DNA from: Lineus longissimus
Lineage: Eukaryota; Nemertea; Pilidiophora; Heteronemertea; Lineidae
DNA length: 64,000 bases
Direction of reading: 5' to 3'
NCBI RefSeq assembly: GCF_910592395.1
Contig: NC_088323.1
Location: 8,310,001 to 8,374,000 of the forward strand
In this document: piece by piece, positions 56,924 through 64,000 of the stretch
Position numbering within the stretch: the stretch's first letter is position 1
How the letters are laid out: every line of letters starts with the position of its first letter
The notes under the pieces: model-generated
What the model was told of the DNA's origin: nothing
What the model saw: only the letters and a program-made list of their open reading frames with translations
The model's database searches: none
Translations under genes and position numbers: made by a program

Positions 56924-57799
56924 TTAATTACCCTTTTTAAAAGAAAGCCTATAGGCAATTAAAGGGTATTTTAAACCATCACCATCAAGCTTATATCCCA
57001 GCTTTGAAGGAATCTTAATAACTCTTTTTTGACCTTTTTGACCCAAGCATATCTTAGAGATAGAGTATGCACGGAGGATTGGCAAAGCAATGGAAGCCTC
57101 CGGCGTTAACAAAACAATCATAGTCAAAGCAGACACTGTTTGCTGAGCTAAGAACGACAAAAGAGATAATACAAGATTATCTGGTGGAAAAACGTACGGG
57201 TTGCCCTCCTTTGCCACATTCTGAGCAAAAACATTGATGCCAGATGAAAATGGCGAAGGTGAAGGAGTAAAATGTCGCAGAGACAACCGATTATTATCCA
57301 ACATGGCGTTGGAATCCAGCGCCATGAGATCAACAGAGTGCGGGCCAAATGCCTTTTGGACAATGGTCCAAACCTCGTCTGCGAGCGTAATGTCATCGGA
57401 ACTTAGTGATCTAGATGGAGCATCTGCAGGGTTGAGCTTAGATGGCACATAGAAAAGCCTCAAATCTATACGATTTTGAAAGACGAATTGAAATATGAGC
57501 TTCAACAAATCATTCAAAGGAGAAGATTTTGAACCTTGGTTTTTCCATGCAAAGATGAGCGGCTTATTATCCGTCAAGATATCCACTCTTTTGCCAACCA
57601 AATCAGGCTGCATGGATTGCAACGATTTTAACAAAGCATCAGCTTCTTTTAAAATTATTGGCCGCTTATCATCCTTGTCCCAGAAATCAGAAAAGCTCAA
57701 ACCCGCATGCTCACCCTCTGTGACCACCGCCCCGTATTTGAAAAGCGATGCATCTGTTGCGAGAACAATCTGCTTATGTGACTCCCGACGCCACTTCAA
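56924..57799 (-). CDS. RNase H domain plus C-terminal extension of pol
   Basis: The frame overlaps the end of the RT frame by 26 bases and is shifted relative to it. RNase H acidic residues are in place, numbered from 57799: Asp16 in LATDASLFKYG, Glu52 in LKEADALLK, Asp77 in ILTDNKPLI, Asp126 in NPADAPSR. The region after about residue 145 (FGPHSVDLMALDSNAML, then GNPYVFPPDNLVLSLL) resembles the Dam-like methyltransferase segment that follows RNase H in DIRS and PAT elements, but the expected (D/N)PP(Y/W) motif reads FPPD, so methylation activity is doubtful. The enzyme degrades RNA in the hybrid during cDNA synthesis. The frame change sits in a T6 run (minus-strand sequence GGAGATTTTTTAGATTC, about 57820-57830). 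Confidence 0.82.
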   Translation of the reverse strand: MKWRRESHKQIVLATDASLFKYGAVVTEGEHAGLSFSDFWDKDDKRPIILKEADALLKSLQSMQPDLVGKRVDILTDNKPLIFAWKNQGSKSSPLNDLLKLIFQFVFQNRIDLRLFYVPSKLNPADAPSRSLSSDDITLADEVWTIVQKAFGPHSVDLMALDSNAMLDNNRLSLRHFTPSPSPFSSGINVFAQNVAKEGNPYVFPPDNLVLSLLSFLAQQTVSALTMIVLLTPEASIALPILRAYSISKICLGQKGQKRVIKIPSKLGYKLDGDGLKYPLIAYRLSFKKGN

Positions 57800-59141
57800 A
57801 CAACCACCCCACGAATCTAAAAAATCTCCAATGTTCTATTTCAGCGCGTAACTTGCCAGAAACTTGAACATCCCTACTATTTTTTAGGCCCATTGATATT
57901 GCCGCATTTACTTCTCTAGTGTAGAGAGCAGCTGCTGGAACTGCCAACAACATTGACACACATTTGCCTGAAAATCTTTGCAACGTTTTGATATTGATCT
58001 GCTGGCACGACAGGATATAATCACGCAAAGCCCCAAAGCTAACTTTCTTATAGTCCGGGAGAATATAAGCTAATCTAGCTGAATCAACCATAAACCCCAA
58101 ATATTTGAGATACGTCCCAAAGTCGAGCTTACACTTGTGAATTGCAAATGTGTAACCCAATCTCGTTAATAGCTGCAACAAAGCATAAGCAATTACCTCT
58201 ATTGGAAGATGCTTTACGCTAGAAGTAGAGAACACTGCCTCTACGGCTAATCTATCATCGATATACTGAGCATTGCGAATGCCAAATGTGCGCAAATACG
58301 TTGTTGCAACCATCCCAACCATTTGATAGATATAAGCGGAAGACTTCCACCCGAACGGCAAAGATCTACAGCGGAAAACCCAACCCCCAAACTGTACGCC
58401 AAAGTAAGATGAACTGGAAGGGGACAGGAGAACATGATCATACCCGGATTTCTCATCCGTTGAGACCATTCTCGCATTTTCATCAACTAGCCTATAAACA
58501 TGTTTAAGCGTTTCCAATTGAAACGGAGAATCCTTAATCCATAAATTTAAGTATCGGTTGTCTATGCAAAGCCGTGGTTTTGTAGGCTCGACAGTAAGCG
58601 GCATGATGATGGATGGTAATTGACACTCGCCCACCCGACCAACTAATTCCATTGCCCCCGTTTTAACACGCTGCTGAAGCTCCGAGGCTATAAACTCCCC
58701 AAACTGCTGACAACTGTTGGAATTCGGGTAGTATCGAGAAGGCGGGGTATCCGAGTCAAACGATTCACCTTTAAAGTTGCCCTTAAATGGCCTGAAAAAA
58801 TCATCCACATTAACACCGTCTGTTAGCCATGATAATACTTGGCTAGAAACAGGACAAGTATCAGAAACATGGCCAATGACTTCCCGCCATTGATCTAAAT
58901 TTTGATGAACTTGACCTGCTACAAAATGATCAGGGTTTCGTAGTGGCAGCTCGTTCAAATCAAAACATACACCGTCATTTATAACGCTTTCAAAATCCGG
59001 GCATTGGTGGGTGGAAAGCCGAGGTTCACGCCCATCCAGAGTTGTCCACTGCGGCGACAGATGCTTGGATGCTACTGCTCTCTGCGGATCAAACGGAATC
59101 TGGAATTCCCAATCCTGGATTTCGTAACCCAAAATGTCCAT
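57774..59141 (-). CDS. Reverse transcriptase of the retrotransposon
   Basis: ATG at 59141, 455 residues. RT motifs in order: IIMPLTVEPTKPRLCIDNRY (about 178-197), STDEKSGYDHVLL (motif A, Asp228), RCRSLPFGWKSSAYIY (motif B, about 258-272), NAQYIDDRLAV (motif C with YIDD at 293-296), then KCKLDFGTYLKYLGFMVDS (motifs D/E). The wording is that of DIRS-like RTs. The thumb and connection regions follow, and the frame then runs out of register with RNase H at its last 25 codons. The start lies just after CTCTCTTTGTTTTAG, a 3' splice-like site. The region is otherwise intact and probably functional apart from the frame change. Confidence 0.88.
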   Translation of the reverse strand: MDILGYEIQDWEFQIPFDPQRAVASKHLSPQWTTLDGREPRLSTHQCPDFESVINDGVCFDLNELPLRNPDHFVAGQVHQNLDQWREVIGHVSDTCPVSSQVLSWLTDGVNVDDFFRPFKGNFKGESFDSDTPPSRYYPNSNSCQQFGEFIASELQQRVKTGAMELVGRVGECQLPSIIMPLTVEPTKPRLCIDNRYLNLWIKDSPFQLETLKHVYRLVDENARMVSTDEKSGYDHVLLSPSSSSYFGVQFGGWVFRCRSLPFGWKSSAYIYQMVGMVATTYLRTFGIRNAQYIDDRLAVEAVFSTSSVKHLPIEVIAYALLQLLTRLGYTFAIHKCKLDFGTYLKYLGFMVDSARLAYILPDYKKVSFGALRDYILSCQQINIKTLQRFSGKCVSMLLAVPAAALYTREVNAAISMGLKNSRDVQVSGKLRAEIEHWRFFRFVGWLFEVASGVT

Positions 59142-59267
59142 ACCCTAAAACAAAGAGAGCAGTAGCTTTAAAAGTCGCAGCAGACAAATCCGACGGACGC
59201 GAAGCCCGGCCCCCCACCCACGTGAAGATGTAAATCTCCACTAGAGCAGAATGCTCCGGGAGGGGAC

Positions 59268-60239
59268 CTACTTCGTTTTTGCCATCTTCGATGCCTCTTT
59301 CATTTTATCGCAATCACGATAAAAATGATCTGGTGAGTTACAAAAATAACATTGATAATTATTTGGAGGAGAGGAATCCGTTCCCCTACCCCTGCCGCGC
59401 CGGGCACCTCTTGACGCCCCACCCCTATAGGAATCAAAGAGCGGATTCATCATCTGCTGCAAAGATGCAACCGCAGCAACCTGGCTATACAAATCCGTTA
59501 AAGGTGACCTATGTTGAATGGACGGGCTTGGGTTTGGGCTCTCTTCAGGTTTCACGGTTTCAATCGGCTTCGGTTCGACTACCTTTTTTAGCGACTTACT
59601 AATGGCCTTGGTGATAAGCTCACCCGTACCACCACCCAACACCGTCAAGATAACATTAGCCATGTCCACCTTTCCTTGGTAACGCCTTGCCTGACGATAT
59701 AAATCGTCGAACAACTCCATGTCCTTATGCGAAACAGAAGTAGCAGCCGCCGCTAAATCCTCCAGGTACAGCAACATCAACGACTCATTGGGCTCTTCAT
59801 GTAATGCCAAGGACCTCACCTTCGCCTTTGCCTTCTGCACTGGATCAGCTACGGTCGCCTGGCACGCTATCCTCTGCACCTTCCTCGGTGGCTCACTTAC
59901 ATCATCCGAAACACCCGGTGGAGTGATGGGCGGGTCCCTAAGGGGCTGCCCTACTGGCTGGCCGATTTCGTTCGCTAGCACAATTGCATGGTGCAATAAA
60001 GCCACTCCAGCTCCACTTTGTTTGCCGAGGGCGGCAAGGACGTCTCCGATGTTTTCTCCGGTGAGTTTCTTGAAGGCTGTGGCGATACCATCGGAATCCA
60101 GATTCTCCAAAGGTTGATCCTTGTCCATCCTAGCCAACTCTCTGGGCTCATCAGGGCTACCATTGAACCGTGCGAACAGCGGCAGCAAACTTTTTCCCAC
60201 CAGGGAATGCTTTTTCTTTAGGGTAGTCGGCTGAACCAT
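59268..60239 (-). CDS. Gag-like protein with CCHC zinc knuckle
   Basis: ATG at 60239, 323 residues, intact. The first two thirds are helical and charged without a known fold; a basic Arg/Gly stretch (RGGASRGARRGRGRG) precedes a C-terminal zinc knuckle CYFCNSPDHFYRDC (C-x2-C-x4-H-x4-C), which binds nucleic acid. Position, basic region and knuckle identify the capsid-like ORF1 of a DIRS-type element. The ATG follows TTATTTCTTGTGTTGCAG, a good 3' splice-site-like sequence; the open frame extends a little upstream of the ATG but without an earlier methionine. Confidence 0.8.
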   Translation of the reverse strand: MVQPTTLKKKHSLVGKSLLPLFARFNGSPDEPRELARMDKDQPLENLDSDGIATAFKKLTGENIGDVLAALGKQSGAGVALLHHAIVLANEIGQPVGQPLRDPPITPPGVSDDVSEPPRKVQRIACQATVADPVQKAKAKVRSLALHEEPNESLMLLYLEDLAAAATSVSHKDMELFDDLYRQARRYQGKVDMANVILTVLGGGTGELITKAISKSLKKVVEPKPIETVKPEESPNPSPSIQHRSPLTDLYSQVAAVASLQQMMNPLFDSYRGGASRGARRGRGRGTDSSPPNNYQCYFCNSPDHFYRDCDKMKEASKMAKTK

Positions 60240-60426
60240 CTGCAACACAAGAAATAATACATTACAAAACAAACCCCTGATATTTGAGCACTCAACAACC
60301 GCACTCTGCTATACTGGAGCCGCATATGGCTTGACACAAACTTTGACACGTTTATACCCCACGCGCCGATAGAGCATCCACGAACTATACTTCCATACAT
60401 GGCACCCCCATGGGCAACAACTATGC

Positions 60427-60757
60427 AAGCCACACTGCACCCCCACGGGCCTGCCGATACCTACGGAACTACAATTTGAGCTTTACACAGCGTACCCCAA
60501 CAGGCCCGTTGATACCAACGGACCAACAACTCAAGCTTACACATTGCACCCCTACGGGCTTGCTGGTACCCACGGACCAACAATTTAAGCTTTACACATT
60601 GCACCCCTACGGGCTTGTCGATACCCACGGACCAACAATTTAAGCTTTACACATTGCACCCCTACGGGCTTGTTGATACCCACGGACCAACAATTTAAGC
60701 TTTACACATTGCACCCCTACGGGCTTGTTGATACCCACGGACCAACAATTTAAGCAG
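60427..60757 (-). repeat. 55-bp tandem repeats in the element's leader
   Basis: About six copies of a 55-base unit containing GCACCCCTACGGGCTTGTTG, ATACCCACGGACCAACAATT and AAGCTTTACACATT. The last three or four copies (from about 60540) are nearly identical and the first two diverged, so the array has grown at the A1-proximal side. It lies between A1 and gag. Confidence 0.88.
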
Positions 60758-61005
60758 AGACAAACAGAACATATAAAACATAGACATAAACGAGAAATAC
60801 GGGAAAAGACGAACACCAAATCCAAGAGAAGCAAGATCCGAAAGCACAGAAGCATAGTAGAGGCCAGAGCACGTAGGCCACAAAGCGGAGACTACACAGT
60901 AGGCGTAGCCGAAATACGGACAAAGGAAATCGAGAGCACAAAAGCGGCAGAAATTCTACTTACACCGAAGAATACCAAAGGAATAAAGCCCGGTCCGAGT
61001 GCGAC

Positions 61006-61088
61006 GAAAGCGAAATACGAAGTGGTCTCTCCTTGGCCCGGGAGCTCAATTTATACTACGCTCGACAATAGAAGACGCTTATGGTGTG
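61006..61088 (-). repeat. Split repeat A1 (5' terminus of the element)
   Basis: 83 bases identical to A2 (55208-55290), ending at CTTATGGTGTG. Outside it (GGGCCCCACCAGG) the sequence has no counterpart at the other end, consistent with recombinase insertion. Confidence 0.9.
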
Positions 61089-62065
61089 GGCCCCACCAGG
61101 CCTCGGTATTGTGTATAGTGACATTGACAGGACTGACGTAACGAACTGTGTAATCTTGACTTTTATCAGCGGGACTGTTTGTGGATATAGGCTTGAGGAG
61201 GTGGGCAGGACAGAGTCCAAGGCTGGCAGTAGAGAAAACTGGAAAGTGCTGCAGGAACACTGGCAAAGGCGTTGATGAAGCTCGGGCTCCTTGTGGTGAT
61301 AAGAAGGACCACATGTTGTTTGGACAAGCCATGTCCAATCTGTCTCGGCATTGCTGCCATTCTGCTGAGTGCAGGGACTGTCCGGTCTAGCTGAGGGCCA
61401 GGTGCTTGGCATGCATTGCACGCTGCCATCTCGCTGTTAGCAGGAACGTTGTGACCTAGCTGAATGCTAGCTAAGTGCTTGGCATTGCTGCCGCTGAGTG
61501 CAAATGTTCGGTGAGCGTCCGAGTTCGAGAGGAACCGGTTAGTTGGGCGTTTCGATAATTGTGCTGAGGAATCGGAGGGGGACTGTGTTGTTTTTGGCTG
61601 TTGCCTGTTGCCTGCACGTGTCTGTTAACCTCCGGAGGCCGCCAAGCTGGGATGTTTCGCTGGGAGAATTGTGAGTGTGAAGGACTATTGAAAGGACTGA
61701 TATAAACTGTTTATTTCGAAATAGCCAATTCTTTCTTAATTACAGGTCGAGGGCAGAATCTTCTTTAAAAGACGGTCGCCCACTCTAAAAGAACGTCTTT
61801 CAAACGAACCGGTTCTGCTCATCGCATGTGAAAATTTACGGCTTACTGGACTTTGCGCAATATTTCGCCAAAAAAGTATTCTACGCAACGGTCCCTAGGT
61901 GACTTTTCCTATTCATAATACACAGCCTGTCCATCCTAGATCGTGGTTACATGGGGAGTAATCGTTGTAAAATTAGGCCAAACGCAAAGACAGTTAACCC
62001 GGGTACCACTATGTTTACGATGCGAACAAGCCGTGTAAGTCATTATCTACGGTGGCTGTAAAAGG
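61089..62065. other. No gene recognised
   Basis: Overlapping featureless frames on both strands. TTAAAAGACGGTCGCCCACT and AAAAGAACGTCTTTC near 61765-61802 are of unknown nature. Confidence 0.35.
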
Positions 62066-62282
62066 CCACGCAAAATCTTTTTTTTAGAATGCCCGAATTT
62101 ATTTTTTATAACTCGAGCGCTCGACTTATATCTCGAGTGCTCGACTTATAACTCGAGCGCTCGACTTATATCTCGAGCGCTCGACTTATATCTCGAGCGC
62201 TCGACTTACGTAAAGGTCACGCAAAATCTTTTTTAGAATGCCCGAGTTTATTTTTCATAACTCGAGCGCTCGAGTTATCATA
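62066..62282. repeat. Palindromic minisatellite (CTCGAGCGCTCGAC units)
   Basis: About five 20-base units CTCGAGCGCTCGACTTATAT, followed by a second copy of the flanking sequence (CACGCAAAATCTTTTTTAGA, ATGCCCGAGTTTATTTTTCA) and another unit. CTCGAGCGCTCGAG is its own reverse complement, so each unit can form a small cruciform. Confidence 0.85.
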
Positions 62283-62507
62283 ACGACCAGACGGATGATG
62301 ACGTATTTCAATTAGGTAAGACTATACCACTATCGCCGTATCCACAGAATTAGGTCGCAGATACACTAGCATGACCAGTAGCCTCTGTGCCGATACACCA
62401 TCACCAAGCATCACTATCAGTGTTGATACAGCAGCTAGCAGTAGTGTCCCGATAGCCGATAGCCAGAATAGCCAGTCGTTTATAGTTTCTTTGCTGTCGT
62501 CTCAAGT

Positions 62508-64000
62508 ATGGTAAGTATAGCGTATCTGTTGCTGGCAACAATCATTGACTTTGGTGCCGGTTTTGGACTACTCCAGGTAAATGCAGACAAATCTGCCCAA
62601 ACCATTACAGGACACGTATATGGTCTGATGGTCGTTGCATGCATTCCTAGTCGACCTAGATAGGTACCGGTAGCTAGGCTCCTGTAACGGTACGACTTCC
62701 CCTACAATGGCAAATAACGATTCCCGCCGGACGAAAGCCCATCCCACCTGCCCCCCCCCCCTCGGCTGCAGGTACGTGAAAAATCCTAATGAGGATCCGA
62801 ATAGGAGCGCGCCTATAGTTTGATGGAGTGTTGGCCGAAAGCTCGAAATGATTAATATAAAGTTGACGGTGTATCATTCGATGTCATCCGTAGACAAGGG
62901 CATACGCCCTTGCCATCTCCATGAATGCCTCGTTGATCGTCTTACCAAGCTTGGGGGGGGGGGGGGGGGGGCATGCTACATACTAGGGAACAGGGAAAAA
63001 CGCAAAACGCCTCCGCCCTGAAATTCATGTATACATTTATCCATTTCAGGAAGAAGAACTAGTCCAATTTCTTCGGAAGCGCTGTCTTCCAGAAGAAGAT
63101 ATAGAGAGGATGCATCACGAAAAGGTATGATCACTCTTTCTCAAAGCCCTGCAGAAGAAAAACAGTTCGTTTTGTATTTTATTCCGTCTAGTATGGTTTG
63201 CAAGGATATAGGCGTCACCTCTACGCGCGAACTTTGAGCATCTTCCTGACACCGCAGCCTGCTGTCAATCAATTATATGCAGACAAATAAACAAACACTT
63301 TGCTACGCGGCCCGAGCGGAATCGTTATTTGTAAACCATGTACCGGTGTACCAAACGGTGATTACAATCCGCGAATATACAAGCAACTTACATCTTAAAC
63401 GTTAGCTTCATGAATAAGTCTGGTTACAGGCCCTTTAAGAGCGTTCAGAGGCTAGTTGCCAGTTACCAATGACGTCTTTTGTCTTTTCTTTCAGATTGAT
63501 ATAGCCACTATCATTCTGATGACTGACGAGCAGCTCTCAAACTACCTACGGAAGCTTTGTGACAGGATTGCTACTGTTGCTTTTTGTAAGGGACAGTCGG
63601 AGACAGCTGCATCAAGTGCGAATGGTGGTCTTCACGAATCTGCACCGCCAGCAAAGAAGAAGACGAAACTCATCGAGAAATTGCGCAAGAAATGGATGAA
63701 GGACAGTGATGGCGAAGAAAGCTCTACCTCTAAGCGAAAGGGTGCAGAAAAACCTGATCGTGCGGTGGAGTTGGGGTGGATGCACCATGATGGACATGTG
63801 TTCAAACAAGTTCGTACGTCCAACGGGGGAGGCACTAGGAATATCCGCATGGATAAAAATAATAAAAAATATGATCTGATTGAGGAGGGGAAGAAACTAT
63901 TTTTTCCTTCCGGTGTTTCAAAGCAGGGGCCAGCTGAGAAATTCTTGTTTTCTTTGAAAGACTTTCAAGGGTCTGACATTCAAGATGATTTAACAGTCGG
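62508..64000 (+). CDS. G2E3-like protein with SAM-like N-terminal domain, 5' part (exons 62508-62510, 63050-63124, 63495->64000)
   Basis: The start codon at 62508-62510 is followed at once by a consensus donor (CAAGTATG|GTAAGT). Exon 2 lies between CATTTATCCATTTCAG and GAAAAG|GTATGA. Exon 3 begins after TTTTCTTTCAG at 63495 and runs off the window. All junctions are phase 0. Exons 2 and 3 together encode a small helical domain (ELVQFLRKRCLPEEDIERMH, then IILMTDEQLSNYL), similar to atypical SAM domains. A basic stretch (PPAKKKTKLIEKLRKKWMK) follows, then GWMHHDGHVFKQVRTSNGGG, TRNIRM and EGKKLFFPSGVSKQG. This GW-VRxxxGGGTR-LFFP order is what I recall from proteins annotated as G2/M-phase-specific E3 ubiquitin ligase-like in fishes and invertebrates, usually ending in a HECT domain, which would lie outside the window. 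A ubiquitin-ligase role is inference. Confidence 0.7.
62511..63049 (+). other. First intron of the G2E3-like gene
   Basis: GT...AG intron of 539 bases. It contains a C run (about 62750-62761) and a run of about 18 G (62953-62971). No nested gene is seen. Confidence 0.6.

Larger units (their letters stand above)
54941..61088 (-). mobile_element. Tyrosine-recombinase retrotransposon with split direct repeats (Ngaro/PAT-type)
   Basis: On the minus strand the order is A1 (61088-61006), leader with 55-bp tandem repeats, gag (60239-59268), reverse transcriptase (59141-57774), RNase H plus extension (57799-56924), tyrosine recombinase (56915-55698), B1 (55360-55289), A2 (55290-55208), a 195-bp spacer, B2 (55012-54941). 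A1 and A2 are identical over 83 bases; B1 and B2 match over 72 with one difference. This A1-ORFs-B1-A2-B2 layout is the defining split-repeat arrangement of Ngaro and PAT elements, which integrate by recombinase rather than by integrase and make no target duplication. Near-identical repeats and mostly open frames indicate a young copy. Confidence 0.9.

Noticed and set aside
60410-60757. CRISPR-like array
   Set aside because: The 55-bp units are contiguous tandem repeats without unique spacers and lie in the leader of a retrotransposon in an animal-type genome.

Overview
The window looks like nuclear DNA of an animal, most likely a marine invertebrate. Evidence: GT-AG introns, genes for a nuclear receptor, a rhodopsin-type GPCR, a THAP protein and a G2E3-like protein, and a dense, diverse set of mobile elements (split-repeat tyrosine-recombinase retrotransposon, APE-type LINE, Penelope and Polinton remnants, pogo, PIF/Harbinger, mariner-like and hAT-like MITEs, SINEs, rolling-circle-like elements). 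I cannot name the species or phylum. A lophotrochozoan is my guess, from the repeat style and the FMRFamide-receptor-like GPCR. Only part of the sequence is host gene, and most stretches between genes are repeat remnants.

Layout. 1-3.6 kb: the last exon of an NR1-type nuclear receptor (3322-3566), a broken copy of its start (357-411) cut by a SINE, and between them two head-to-tail 1.1 kb elements carrying repeated AGGTCA motifs. 3.6-13.4 kb: no recognisable gene; a three-layer nest of elements (6459-9511), a long hairpin, SINEs and MITEs. 13.4-15 kb: Penelope endonuclease and Polinton DNA polymerase remnants. 16.8-17.3 kb: a THAP-domain ORF facing a possible first exon on the other strand. 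20.1-20.3 kb: a possible first exon. 21.9-31.1 kb: an unrecognised 366-codon reading frame, a damaged LINE (about 23.6-28.4 kb), then a second, 5'-truncated copy of the unknown gene. 31.9-35.2 kb: a duplicated 36-codon secreted-peptide-like cassette and an antisense PAN/apple-like exon. 37.4-40.7 kb: a dead pogo-like transposase with an inverted duplicate of its 5' part. 40.7-45.8 kb: foldbacks and MITEs. 45.9-47.9 kb: a two-exon class A GPCR. 48.4 kb: HARBI1-like fragment. 48.6-54.9 kb: no gene, many G/C runs. 54.9-61.1 kb: an apparently almost complete DIRS-order element (gag, RT, RNase H, tyrosine recombinase) with A1...B1-A2...B2 split repeats. 62.5 kb to the end: the first exons of a G2E3/SAM-like gene running off the window.

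The most informative structure is the tyrosine-recombinase element on the minus strand of 54941-61088. Its B1-A2 junction contains 11-bp inverted arms around a 16-bp core, and the two outer ends of the element carry exactly the two halves of that site, as expected if the element recombines through a circle. Its gag, RT and recombinase reading frames are each preceded by a 3' splice-site-like sequence. All functional calls are from reading motifs; no database search was possible.
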